The translations under genes were made by a program, and so were the position numbers. Positions 13,517-25,254 of a DNA stretch of 64,000 bases are shown here, piece after piece. The stretch is from positions 17,519,461-17,583,460 of the forward strand of contig NC_134933.1 of the NCBI RefSeq assembly GCF_051020765.1. The letters run 5' to 3'. Each line of letters opens with the position of its first letter. Position 1 is the first letter of the stretch. The stretch comes from Lasioglossum baleicum. Its lineage: Eukaryota; Arthropoda; Insecta; Hymenoptera; Halictidae. The notes under the pieces are model-generated. The model searched no databases. It saw only the letters and a list, made by a program, of their open reading frames with translations, and was not told the DNA's origin.

Positions 13517-13862
13517 ACCATAAAGTCTCGATTGGAAACTTTTCAGGTGCTGATAGTACAATGTCAAAGTATGTCCCGTGTAGGTGCTCCGAAAGCGGGA
13601 CAAGAGCAAAGCGGATGGAACCGATTTTTCTTTCCCTCTATAATGTCTCGACTACTAACTTTTTAGCTTGCGATGGTGTACAGAGCATGTACAGCCTCGT
13701 CATCCCTTCGTAACGTCTTGACTAGCAACTTTTCAGCTTCCGATAGTAGAATGTCGCAGTATGTTGCATCTCATCGATCAAACAGAGTCAAAGGTGAGGA
13801 CTAAGCCTTTTTCCTCATAACGTGTCGACTAGCAGCTTTTCAGATGCCGATGATAGCGAGGT
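13517..13862. repeat. Four diverged copies of a ~45-bp repeat
   Basis: The block AT.A.GTCTCGACTAGCAACTTTTCAGCT.CCGATAGTA-like recurs at about 13517, 13637, 13709 and 13816. Spacing is uneven (120, 72 and 107 bp), so this is an eroded tandem array with variable spacers. No protein is evident. Confidence 0.65.
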
Positions 13863-15492
13863 CAGAACCGCGCCGCACAGTGGTCTGGTAGCTCGCTTTT
13901 TGTGGTCGATTTGTCATCGATATGACAGAATTATAATAAGAAATGTTTAACTCCGTTATTTCTTGTCACCCTGTATTTTCTGATATTCGGTGATTGAAAT
14001 CTGAAACGTTTTATTTTACTTTGAATTTTCTGACTTTGTCTTTAGAACGCTGTATCTCATCACAGAATTATCTAAAATGAACAATATTTTGGATTTGGGA
14101 GCTTTGAAGGGTTGTTACGTTATAGGGAAAAAGATTTTTTCAATGTATTGAAGTTGAAAAATTGAATTTTGGCCACGAAAACAAGGTCTCCGGACCACAG
14201 TGCGCCGCGGTGTGTTGCGAGAACGTGTCACTCCCATCGCTAGGTTTCGCGGTCTCGATCGTGTGTCGCGACTGGTAGTGTAGAAGCGGTGTGCAGGGGG
14301 GCCGAAGGGAGGTCGACTCGGGAGGGTTGGCAGGAGGTGAGAGGTGGGGGAGAGCCGGGTGAGAGGGCTCGCGGAGAGGGGTGTTGCATTCCAGAGAGGC
14401 GCCGGCCAGTCTGCGGCACACCTGCGCGTTCGGTTGAATCACGGCGCCTCCGACATAACCCAATCCTTTCGTCCTTCTCGTTCTCCAACATCGGTCTCGC
14501 TCCCACCGGTAGATCTCGTCCTCCTGCTCCTTCTATTCGTCCCGCAGCGCTTTCGTCTCCGTCTTTACAATGCCGACGCTATCTATCCTCGTCCGTAACC
14601 GGCTCTGTCCTCTTCTCTTCGAGATCTCTCTTCGTCCAGGCCGCGGTACAACCGCCTGTCCTTCTCCCGAACGGCGCAGCCTCGCTCTCCCTAGCCTCGT
14701 CTACCGCGCCGGGCACGTCTCGTTGACTCCTCGATCTCGGAACCCCGCCCCCCCCCCTCGGCCCCGCCGTGCGCATTTTCCTACGATTTCTCCTCTCTCC
14801 CGTCCAGCCCCGTCTACCTCTCCTTATCCTCGAATAGCCACGGAAGGACCAGGATCAGGCCCTCTGGAAAGGGACGCACGAAACCCACCACCCCTGAGAA
14901 AGAGAGACGCGACTAAAAGAGACTCTCCGGAGGACCCGATCTTACGTACAATCGGAGGCGTGCAGGTGTCCGTCGTTCGTCCGGCGGTCGGCACGTCTGT
15001 CAGTACAATCTAAGTCGCACCGATGGGTCCCGTAGCGACGGCTACGAGCGGACACCTGTTTTTCCTGGAAGCACCTGTTTTCTGATGATACCCCGCGCCG
15101 CGCGAACTTCTTTTTTCGCCGGGAAACGTGACGGGAATCGGGATTTCCCATTCGTCCTGCTCCACCCTGTCCTTCTTTGAATCGTCTTGCCGTTTCCGGC
15201 TTACAGAGACTTGGCTGGAGATTGCCCTGTGGGGCACTTGATCGCGCTCACGCGAAGGCCAGAGCGACCAAGCCAACCCCCGTTTATAGGAACGCAGAGC
15301 CAAGTAGATTTTGCTGGTTTTTTCCTTTGACCCCGAAGGATAGCCTCTGGCAGCAGTTTAAAGTGGTTTTAGAGCAAACAGTGCTTGGTCTACACTGCCT
15401 AATAACTTAGGAGAGTACTCTCGAGCGAAATTGTTAAGGGATGAAGAATTACGACTTGGTACGCGTACAGAGTTAAGAGCAACGAAGTCTTA
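13863..15492. other. GC-rich island 14170-15000, no supported gene
   Basis: Strong CpG-rich stretch with many overlapping frames on both strands (Arg/Pro/Ser-rich), typical of GC composition rather than of a protein. It could be a promoter or a noncoding first exon, but I see no anchored coding sequence. Confidence 0.4.
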
Positions 15493-15669
15493 GGGTGCAT
15501 TTATAGTGGAGCGGCGAGCATCGATGATAGCGGCGCGGTGAAAGAAAACAAACCAACATTCGTGATAACATTTCGACACATACTAAAGAAAAAGTAGATG
15601 TGTATTTTTATTGTTTTTCTTCTTTTTTCACCGCACAGCTCACCTCGCTGCTCCACTATAAATGCATAC
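15493..15669. mobile_element. Harbinger-like MITE, TTA target duplication
   Basis: 177 bp with inverted ends GGGTGCATTTATAGTGGAGC and its near-complement. It is flanked by TTA at 15490-15492 and 15670-15672. A 3-bp TTA duplication and this layout fit PIF/Harbinger (superfamily by inference). No coding capacity. Confidence 0.75.
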
Positions 15670-17519
15670 TTACTGTAGTCTGTCTTGTTAGTCAGAACAA
15701 GCCACACCTACACTGTCTCTTATCTCTTGCTCCGGCACGTTTGCCCCGAAGAAACACTCCTAAGGGCAACCCAGAGCGCTCCCAGGGTACACAACCTGTA
15801 ATTGTCCTATCACCTGTCTGACTTTTTATCTTCGTTGTTACAAGATTGAGAAATTCGATCGGAAATATCAGCTCCTTGCGGAGCTATTGTGACCCCTAGC
15901 CGCGGCTACGCTTTCGCGAGAGAGCATGGTTTCATAGCTTCTTCGAAATCTGTTTTTTCTCACCGGGAGACAGAACTGGAGCACCGGGAGCAGGGAGGAA
16001 AGGTGAAAGGAGACTCGCACGGTTTACGCGAAGAACGCGACCAGGTACGATAATCCTGTCGGACGTGAGAGACCCGGGACTCATTCAGTGACGTGGGAAC
16101 GTGTGCAGATACCATTCATAAGTCGGGCCCGGCCGTCTCTGTGTGACGCAGCCGAGCGGCGCCTGTATGCGTGCGATCTTTGAAGCCGTAGAAGCTCGCA
16201 CGTACGCTTCTTTGCCCCAATTTGGGACCCCGGGCCCATTCAAGTCCCGAGGATTGGATATTTCTGTGGTAATCGAGAAATTTGATGACCCTGTAACGAT
16301 GGGAAGCGAATTTACTCATCTTCTCGTTCGGATTACTCGTGTTTTCGTGACCATTCGTGTGTGTCGAGATTCGGCTGGATTTTTCACTTGTTCGTGCTCT
16401 ACGTCGGCTCGAAACTTTCGCTGGCCGAGCCGCGAGAGCCACCGAGAGACCCACAGTCTTTCCTTCACGGCTCAAAACGAATGTCGTGGGATTCGTGGGA
16501 GCCTGTTTTCCGTTTTTGCCTTGTTCCATCGCGGCCACGGACCCCACACCGTTGTTTTATTGTCGGACAACCGCGAGGGAGAGAGCTCGAATTTCTGCTA
16601 ACAATGAGATTCGAGGACACGCCTCGGGCGACACCGTCTCTGTGGGTCCTCCTCAGGTGCACAGATTAGAAACCGTTCGCCTCTCCGTGGAAATCGTCTC
16701 CGAGCCAAGCTCCCGAAGCTCCTCGAGACCCGATTGCAACAACCGGTATCATCCGATGATGACATTTTTCTGGACTTGTTCCTCCACCTGTCTATAAGCG
16801 TGTCTATAAGTCAATTACTTCGCCTCGCGACTTTCCACGGCCGCAAGAAACGGTTCCGTCCGTTGCTGTTCGATTTGTAACCTTCTTCAAACAACGTTAA
16901 CTATTCCTGGCGAAATCAACATACACCAAGTTACCAAGAAAGCTTGCGCCTTTCCACATTATTCATCTCTCGCAGACGAGGATTTCTAACTCTATACGGC
17001 CGGAGCAATTTTAACTTGAAAATTAAACATTTCTTCCTACCTGTTTTCATTTTATGGATTTGAAATTGATATAATACCTCGTACAGTACTTAAATGTGTA
17101 GTAATTGATTAGATATCAATATATTTAAGAATGTAAAGAATGTTATGGATAATGGTATCGCAATTTTTAGTGGTGACTCTGACTCTGAAAATATTGGAAA
17201 TCTCTCTAAGAAGCTGAATCCTCTACCAAAGTCTTCAGTTTTGGGAAAAAATAAATATAGATACTGATATTCTGTTACTATACCCTCAAGCGCAATAAAT
17301 TTCATTTAAAATGAAGGCGTCAAAATGGTAATATGACCCGGTTTACTAATTAAAACAGGAATTCTACGAGCATCGATTCTCCAAGTTGCCAGAGAGATGG
17401 TAACAGATCATATGCAGAACAAAATGGTAGCTATAAAACTTCTGTTTCATTTTCCCTTGAAAAAAGACGAAGTTACTTTCCGAGCAACCCAATAGAAATT
17501 GTCGATATTGTTCGATAAA
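15670..17519. other. Intergenic, no gene seen
   Basis: Moderately GC-rich from 15880 to 16800 with overlapping frames in several phases. No recognised domain or RNA gene. Confidence 0.4.
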
Positions 17520-17720
17520 TAGACTGCGGAGCTTTATGCAAAATAAAAAACGTTTGCATTGATTGCAAGACACAGGAGCCAACTAAAAATTTCATTCTGC
17601 TTTTGATAATCTTGTTAAGGTGAAGCTAATACACTGGTAGCCTTAAATCTTTTTAATACCTCGACTCTCTAAAATTGTACGTACCCATTTTTCTCATAAA
17701 TGCATAAAATCCGCAGTCTA
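17520..17720. mobile_element. TAGACTGCGG-family MITE, full copy
   Basis: 201 bp, TAGACTGCGGAGCTTTATGC to CCGCAGTCTA, with TA at both ends. Internal sequence matches the copies at 239 and 48205. Confidence 0.88.
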
Positions 17721-19574
17721 TTGATAAAGGACGTCGGAAACGGCACTAACTTTGCTGCACAAGGGTTACGTGAAAGCCTTGTGACACGGTTGCCGGCGTC
17801 GTTGTTGCAGATGTTCTTGTAACATCGGTGTCCTTACGCAAATTCGTGGGTACGTTCTTGATTCGCATCTGCACTCGCTATGGGGTCCCGGAAACCTTGA
17901 ACTTTCGGAGGCAGGGGTCCCTGAGAAAATTCGAGTGTCCGTCCAGGTGTTGCGAGGGACCCGACACCTGGAGATTCTCGAGTTTACCGTTATATATATG
18001 CTGTGTTTATTGTGCGACGCAAATTGCTACCTAAAACACGTACCGTCGACAAATCGATAATGTGCGAACGTCCAACGGTGAACCGTCACCTTGTTCTCCG
18101 TATCAGACAATTTTTCCTTATCGCTCGGATCGCACACCTCAACAATTCCAAAACACTCTGGGTGGCATCGATGCAGTTTGCTTAACCGTCTTAACCAGAT
18201 GCCGGATCTTTCTGCAAATATTGATTTTTGTGAGCTAATTATTTACAGACAAGTTAATCCTTTACTGCATGATTCCTTTAACTGGGATGAAAAAATTGAA
18301 AGAAGGTCAGTTTTTGTGTTTTATTTAAGGGAAAAATATTTTAAAAAATTAAAACATTTTCAGAAAAAGTAATAAAACACATTATAGTAAGAAAACACAT
18401 TCTGAGCTTACTATAATGATTCATATTTATTATTAGATTGGTTAATACATTTACATATTAGACAAGTTGCAGATCTCTATGCAAACATAGATTTTCAGAA
18501 ATAGCAATCGCGGAAATATTTGCTCCGTTTCTTGGGACCTTCGATTTGTTTTAATTCGTATTTTGCCATAATTGCAGAAAGTTCGCGTTCCGTTGGTGAG
18601 AATATTTCGAAGAACGTTGAACGAAAACGGTCGATTCAGGACAAAACGGAAGAACAGGTAGTTTTTCTAGAGGAAAGGAAAGGGCGTAAATCGTTTTAAT
18701 TTATTCAAACACGTGCAAACGAATCACGGAAGCTTGAAATTTGATTTCCGTCCCCGTAGCGGCTTCGCTCGGCGCGGCGCGTAGCGATCGTTCCGTTCGA
18801 TAAGCGAGCTCCCCCTGACTTATTAATTCACCGAAAACGTAGCCATCGTTGCTTCTCGTTTTCATTTTTCTCTGGTGTACAGTCCAAGAGGAATTTCGTC
18901 GGGTTTTTGATCGAGGGCAGAGAGGAGAGCCTCTCTTCTTTTAGCCGACGGTCGTTTTATTGCAACCTTTCGATCGGGCTACCAGGAAACGAAGCAGGTT
19001 TCGTAGGGGGGCTGCGGGACGAGAAGTGAAGCGAGGGGAGCGAAGAGGGGGGTCGAGGCCGTCAGCAGAAAATCCGAGAGTTCGGCCAGGTGTCCCGCGA
19101 ATTACCGGTGGTCGGAGAGGCCTGGTTGGGGGGCCTCGCGGGTTTCCTATTTGTAATTAATGAAATGCTTTAAAAGACACCTGTGCGACCATCTCTGTGC
19201 CGCTTGCGCACAGGTGGCGACCTGACTGTGTGTACAGGTGCGCGCGGGCCGCGCAGGTACGCCGGCACTCTGAATCGGGAACTGGCACCGGTGCGCCGGT
19301 GAAACCTTGTCACAACACCGACAACCGATGACCGTTTTGGCGATTACACGGCTCCGGTGGCCTGGACTTATCGTTCGTTAAAGATTGTACGAGTTTGACT
19401 GCGTTCCAGAAACCGACGACCAACCTTCCATCGCCTGGACACTTGGACTGAGTGAGCCGATCGAAGAAACCTCGTTGCGATCGATTGCGACCCTTAAGGG
19501 GGTCTGTTGGTCTACAGCGTCATTTTGTACGCCTTGTTTGGAATCTTTTTTAATGAAATCCGACGACTGATCAG
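17721..19574. other. Intergenic, no gene seen
   Basis: Contains a short perfect hairpin at 18381-18418 (ATTATAGTAAG / CTTACTATAAT) and a GC-rich patch near 18960-19320. No gene supported. Confidence 0.4.
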
Positions 19575-19680
19575 TAGACTGCTGATTTTACGCGTTTATC
19601 ACAAAAGTGAGTAACTGCAATTTCAAACGGCAGATGCGTTAAGATGCTTTATTCTCAAAATACATATTTTTTCTGTGTAT
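19575..19680. mobile_element. TAGACTGCGG-family MITE, left fragment
   Basis: TAGACTGCTGATTTTACGCG followed by TTTATCACAAAAGTGAGTAACTGCAATTT parallels the start of the 58348 copy. It is interrupted near the hAT MITE at 19687. Confidence 0.5.
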
Positions 19681-19686
19681 GGCTAC

Positions 19687-19806
19687 CAGTAGCGCGTTAT
19701 AACTAGTTGGGGCCTTGGGCGAAGTAGAATTTGGATCTTGGTTTGTGTTCGGGGCCCCCTTTGCTTCGGGGCCCCGGGCATTTGCCCATAAGGTAACGCG
19801 CCACTG
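19687..19806. mobile_element. hAT-type MITE, 120 bp, perfect 8-bp target duplication
   Basis: Ends CAGTAGCGCGTTA and TAACGCGCCACTG are inverted. The element is flanked on both sides by ATGGCTAC (19679-19686 and 19807-19814). An 8-bp duplication with CA...TG ends is the hAT hallmark. The interior has a GC-rich hairpin around two GGGGCCCC blocks. Confidence 0.88.
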
Positions 19807-20931
19807 ATGGCTACATTTATTTTAATACTTAAATATTGATTACGAACATCGTCGCGAGTCTGACTCGTTAAAATACGGCAAGGGATTAAAGGAAATTTAA
19901 AAAGAGAACATTACTTTAGAAGTATTTAGAAGTATAGATTATTTAAAACCTTTTGTATTTAACATATTTGAACAAATTCTCATTTTAAGACTATAAATTG
20001 ATATTGTAGCGAGCAAAGTATGGACATCCAGAGAAATTTTGTAATATTTGCAGAGGAATATTAACAAATTATTCAAAGAAGGCTACACAAGGGTTAAACT
20101 ATATTTAGGGAAGAAAGCTATTTTTAAATGGCTCTTGTTTTTCTTGCAACAGACACAGACAATTTTTATTTTGCATAAACATCCGCAATCTACTGATTAA
20201 CATAGCTCAAAATATTATTCTGCTTTAAAGAGTGCACTTAGACATTTTGTACTAGCAGGACAAAATAATCCAATGATAAAACTTTTTTGTTTTTAACCCA
20301 GAAAAAATTTCTTTGTTCAATTCTTCCTTCAAATTTTTACTTTTATTGTAAAATTGATGAAACATTTCGTTTAACTAACACTTGAACATTAAAATACAGC
20401 AAAGGATTAAAAATGCAAGCCATGGAAAACGTTCAGGAAGCAGGAATTACGTTGGACATGGTAAATAAACGAACACTTTGCAGAATAATTGCAAATACAA
20501 TTTGATACAGCTGGAATTGCATTTTCGGCCGTGGCGCATCGTGCGCTGCACCGGTGAAACGCGACGAATTGCTGCTTCGCGACCGAGAACGTGACTCAAC
20601 GCCACTTTTACAGCCGGTTGCTCATTTCGGCCGGTGAAACGGCTCTCGGCTCGTCCTTCGGCGAGGTCAGCTTTGGAGAAGAAAGACACCTCTGCTTTAT
20701 GCAGTGTCAGAAACAATGCAGGTATCCGTAGCACGTCGAAATATGTCGGTTGATCCTTGAAACGGACATAATGGCATTGTCATGCTGGAACAAATGAGCC
20801 GGAGCACGGCCAAAACAAGGAATTCCTCTTTACGATGGTCGCATTCAAACCTGTCAGGTGCATCGACAATTTAAAATTCTGACCATGTCCGAAAACACCG
20901 ATCGAATCGGACCAAAATCAATCAGATATAC
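19807..20931. other. Intergenic with a MITE end at 20150-20197
   Basis: A right end of the TAGACTGCGG family (TTTTATTTTGCATAAACATC then CGCAATCTA) lies at about 20150-20197; its left end is not clear. Otherwise no gene is seen. Confidence 0.4.
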
Positions 20932-21060
20932 AGTAGGACCTCGATTAACCGGCTTGATCGGGAGACAAACAGAGATCGAGACCCGAGGGACATAATTAAA
21001 ATGTACATTATGTTCGAAAAATAAATGCTTTATTTTTAAAATTTTATTTCTCTTCATAAT
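20932..21060. mobile_element. pogo-like element fragment carrying an empty insertion site
   Basis: Starts TACAGTAGGACCTCGATTAA and matches, in reverse orientation, the element at 29512-29977. It carries one TTAA (20996-20999) exactly where the 29.6-kb copy has a 247-bp insertion. It ends abruptly at about 21060, so the other end is missing. The pogo assignment rests on end similarity only. Confidence 0.7.
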
Positions 21061-21734
21061 ATTGGGTTGAAACGAAAGTTTTTAACGTTTGTGAATTAAG
21101 ATTGGAAGCTAAAATTCAGATATTTATTCATAGATTTATTCAATAACATATTTTCCATTCTAGAATATTTGTAGAATTCTTGGCAGATAAATTGCTTTTT
21201 ACGAAATCAAGTGGTTCATTATATGTACATAGGTATACATGTACAGTAAATATTAGAATGATTCCGTTACTGTATTTTCGAGAATAAAAATTGTACTGTA
21301 TTTTCGTTTTTAGAAACGTTGGCTCGTATACACCAGGTAATATTAGGTAGCGACTTAAGCCACCGAGAAATTCCAACTGGCCGAAACTCGGGCCGTCTTT
21401 AAAGCGTAGGAGAGAATCCAGTATTTTCTTTGCATTCCTTTTCTTCGGCTCACGCACAGGTCATGACGAGTTCAGACGTGTCCCGACTCGGATCTTCCCA
21501 CATGGTCACCCAGCATCCTCGAGCGTCTTACCTTTAGAAGTCCTTCTCGATTGATCGTCGCCAGCGAAAACCACCGTGCCATTAACCATTCGGTTTTACT
21601 CGTCGTACCTGACCGCTTTGGTGATAGCGTCAGTGGTTGTCGTCGCTACCTATTGATAACGATTCACTATTATGCATTTCATGACGGAAACATGGTCCGA
21701 TAACGTGTCTCGAGTACTTCTTCGTGTACAGGTC
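21061..21734. other. Intergenic, no gene seen
   Basis: Anonymous AT-rich sequence. Confidence 0.4.
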
Positions 21735-22245
21735 TTGCACTACAAATTCACCCTTTTGCAAATCACTTTCACCCTTCTGCAAATCAAGTTCAACCTTTTA
21801 CGAATAAAGTATTTTTAAGTATATTTTTGTAAAAAAATCAAATCAATTGTAAATTAATTGTTACATGAAATACTGATTTAAAAGTAATTACTAGACTACG
21901 GATCTTTATGCATTTATAGCGAAATCGAGTGGATGAAATTCAAAGTGAATGGAAAATTTTACAAATTGAAGATATCGATATTTCGATATATAATTCCTCT
22001 TTTATTAAAATCATTAAGGCGAGAAATAACATTAAATTTGGTTTCCATTTCTTACAATCGATGCAGGCGATTTTTATTTTGCATCAAGATCCGCAGTCTA
22101 GTAATTAACTAAACTTCTTAACTAAACTAAATATTCTTAATGGGTGAAATTAATTTGCAAAAGGTTGAATTTGATATGCAAAAGGGTGAAATTGATTTAA
22201 ACAAGGTTGAACTTGACTTGCAAAAGGGTGAATTTGTAGTGCAAA
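21735..22245. repeat. Inverted CACCCTTTTGCAAAT repeats around a MITE
   Basis: A 27-bp arm at 21735-21761 (TTGCACTACAAATTCACCCT...) is perfectly inverted at 22219-22245. Inside each arm, variants of CACCCTT.TGCAAATC.A.TT recur several times. A full MITE copy (21892-22100) sits in the middle. This looks like a foldback element with minisatellite arms invaded by a MITE. Confidence 0.75.
21892..22100. mobile_element. TAGACTGCGG-family MITE, full copy
   Basis: TAGACTACGGATCTTTATGC to GATCCGCAGTCTA. The flanks AGTAATTAC and GTAATTAAC continue the inverted symmetry beyond the TA. Confidence 0.88.
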
Positions 22246-23568
22246 ACTAATAAGTAGCTGGGGATCGGGGATTTTTCGAAATTACAGGATAATGAGCAGT
22301 AGGTGGCGCGTTAAAAAATCATAAACCCAGTAACCAGGACAGGCGCGAGTAGTTTGGTTTCACACAGGCGGTCCTCGTACGCACTACCTGTTGCGAGGGG
22401 GGCAGCGAGGCAGATGGAGAACGGTGGACAAGAAAGAAAAAACCAAGAGGTAGAGAAGGTGCCGCGCGAGAGGAGCCCCTTCTTCATTGGACCCGTGAGG
22501 TAGCGACGGGGGGCAGTCGGAGGGGTCCGCGATCTCTGGGTCCTCCGCGAGCGGGGAGAGGAGGGGCGCAGAAGGGTCCGTGGGCTCGTGGTGGGGGGCC
22601 TGGCGACAGACTGGCGGCCGCGCACCTGCACTTGCTCGCCGACAGCCAGGGCCGCACCTACGAGGCCCGAACTCCCTTTCCTACCACGGCTCCCGGACTC
22701 GAATCGCTCGAGTGCATTCCTCGTATCGTTATCTCCCACGGAGCCCGTACCGAAAAGGTCATGCATCTGGCTACGGAATACCTTTTTTTCGCGCGAGATT
22801 TTTCCTCCTGCCCCGCGATCATCGTTCCCCCTCGTTCCTTCAACCCCCCGCGCTCGCTGTGGACGCTTTAAAGGGCTGCATACCTTCGGTGGGACAAAAA
22901 AGAGCGGTCTTTCAAAAATTTCATGTTGCACTGAAACTACCGTAGAATTTCTCAGGAATTTTACAGAATTTGACAGAAATTCTAAAGTTTTTGTTTATTA
23001 CATTATAAAATCTTTTTCAGACGCAGTTTTTCTACTTTCTTGAAAAGGATCCACACATGGATCGAAACGTTGAAAGTTTCAGTTAACGTGCGAAATTTGC
23101 TTTTTCGTAATTAGTTGATCGAATCGTTGCGCCGAGAACACCGACATATTATTCATTTCTCAGGAATTGTTTCGAATACCTTTACGTGTCGATAATTTTC
23201 GCAACAATTAGGTTTCCCGTTAACGAGTGCCTAACGCCAATTAAATATTGTCATTTGCTGGAGAAGATGTTATTATACAACTTGTTTTGAGGCTAGAGAT
23301 TGGCTCGTATGCACGAGACACGCTATTTTGAAAACATCCGGTGTTCTTCTGAGGCTTGGCGCCGATAAGATCAATGTGTTGTCAGATACATAAGTATTCC
23401 GCGCCATAGTGGAACGAATCTTGCTTACGAGCATTATAACCCGATAGCGGATAACCCGATACTGCTTGCCGACTGGATTAATCGATAACCACAGAGGATT
23501 TTTTCTCACAGATTTATTGGCTATCCGAATTAATTATCTTGTCCTTCTCAAAAACCCAAGCTATACCT
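22246..23568. other. GC-rich island 22330-22870, no supported gene
   Basis: Long frames exist on both strands (up to 206 codons on the minus strand). They are Arg/Ser/Pro-rich, overlap each other and show no domain. The island may be regulatory. The remainder is anonymous. Confidence 0.4.
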
Positions 23569-23813
23569 TTAACCCTTTGCACTCGAATGGCGACTAGTAA
23601 GGCGCCAGTAAAAATGGCCACACCATTATTCAAAACAGTTTCAATATTATTAAATCCGTCTGTTTTCTATAAATTGTGAAAAGCTCAACTGTTACATGAG
23701 AAAACTAGTTAAATTTCATGTGCACAATGTAAAACAGATTACATAGAATAAAAATGTTCTGGGTCGAAAGAAATAATTTTGAGTTTCGAATTAAAATTGC
23801 TTCGAGTGCAAAC
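23569..23813. mobile_element. TTAACCCTTTGCA-type MITE, right end eroded
   Basis: Left end TTAACCCTTTGCACTCGAA; right end TTCGAGTGCAAA is inverted but lacks the final GGGTTAA. Its ends match the intact element at 60231-60494. TTAA suggests a piggyBac-type MITE. Confidence 0.6.
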
Positions 23814-23827
23814 TGAATATATATACT

Positions 23828-24105
23828 CTGATTCCACACACTTTAAATCAGAATAACTTTTATGTGAATGAACGACTTCAATTTCTCTGTCAGGCTAGAA
23901 GAACTAGTGTAGTAAATGACGTCTAATAAAAAAGTTGTAAAAATCAATTTTTACTATTGTTTTTCACAATTCCGTCCAAATGCATTTCTTCAACATATTT
24001 TTTACACACCATTTACTAAACTAATTCTTCTAGCCTTACAGAGAAATTGAAGTCGTTTGGTCCATTCATAAAAAAGTTGTTCTGATTTAAAGTGTGTGGA
24101 ATCAG
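23828..24105. mobile_element. Foldback element, ~110-bp arms
   Basis: Starts CTGATTCCACACACTTTAAA and ends with its complement. Arms of about 110 bp pair over most of their length and flank a spacer near 23940-24000. Noncoding. Superfamily not assigned. Confidence 0.8.
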
Positions 24106-25254
24106 TTATGCTCCTTACTGTAGTTATAACCTACAATGGACGTTTATTCGAATTTCCGAGGTTAACGTTTCCTATTTACAGTTTTCAGTAATCTGTTGAA
24201 TCATTTTCCAGTGCTGAAATCATTTGAATTCGGCTCTCGAAAGTACCAGGACAATTGCACAGCAGTCGCCCTCAATAATTCATGAATCGTGTGCATGGAG
24301 CGCATCTCGAATTTCCATATTTAATGCACCGAATTCATCGAACAGTAGTCTCACCGTGAACGGAATTTTCGCTCGGTGAACAAAAGAGAACGGAAATAGG
24401 AAACATAATCCTCCGGTAATTACTGTAACGGCACTTTCGCGGCGGGCTGTCTCGTCAAATAGCGTTCCCCGCAATCTTCTTCGTTTTTCGCACCTGGAAA
24501 TACGAACCCACGATTTTACGATTTTACGATTTTACGAACGGAAAGAATTACAATTTTATTTGCTGTATCGAGGCTATTTCGTTCTACGCAATGTGAAAAG
24601 CTCGATTGAAATGATCTGTTTCTTGCGTTTTATGTGCAACTGAGATAACGCGATGGTTAATTACGATATGTAATTAACGTAATCGATGGGTCCAGCGGTA
24701 CGCGAAGCTGTTCGCACGAACCGAGAGACGGCCGAGTGTAAAGTAGGTAGACCAGTTTGATAAGGCTTATCTAGCGCGCGCCACTACGCGTCGTTGCTGA
24801 GTTTGCATATCAATGGAGATTCTTAAGAATAGGCACTCGGGTGTCGCGTTCACCTGGCGCCCATTCTCATATGTAATCGTGATTCATCTCTTTCTATCAA
24901 CATTCGTTTCCAATTTCGGTCCAAAACAGTCTAAAGGGTGCCCTGAAAATGTTGTACTTCAGTATTTCCTTAAAAGGGTCGATTCCTCAGGTCATTTGAA
25001 GTGATTTTTTCCTCTACGTTCTCCGTGGCTTCACTAAGGAATTATTAACCCCTTGCCCTACGATTTATTTTACGGTTTCAGTGATTAGAACTTTCTTCGT
25101 AGTTCGTAATTTCCTAAAAAAGGAGAAAATTTATATGTACATATTGTATGCCTACATGTTCCCCAATAACACTAAACTTACCCAGCCTTAAAAGTGATCG
25201 GTACATGTTTCCTTATAAAAATAACAAGATTGAGATTTTATTTAGTCTTTGTTA
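24106..25254. other. Intergenic, no gene seen; 8-bp tandem at 24511
   Basis: Three tandem GATTTTAC units at about 24511-24536. Otherwise anonymous. Confidence 0.4.

Noticed and set aside
13965..13980. TCACCCTGTATT as another TACAGGG-type transposon end
   Set aside because: Only about 10 bp match and there is no inverted partner or related interior.
14289..15013. Several overlapping frames up to 147 codons
   Set aside because: CpG-rich composition keeps all phases open; codon content does not look like a protein and no motif is seen.
22311..22931. 206-codon frame on the minus strand
   Set aside because: It lies in a GC-rich island where all phases are open, is Arg/Pro/Ser-rich and low in complexity, and has no recognisable domain.
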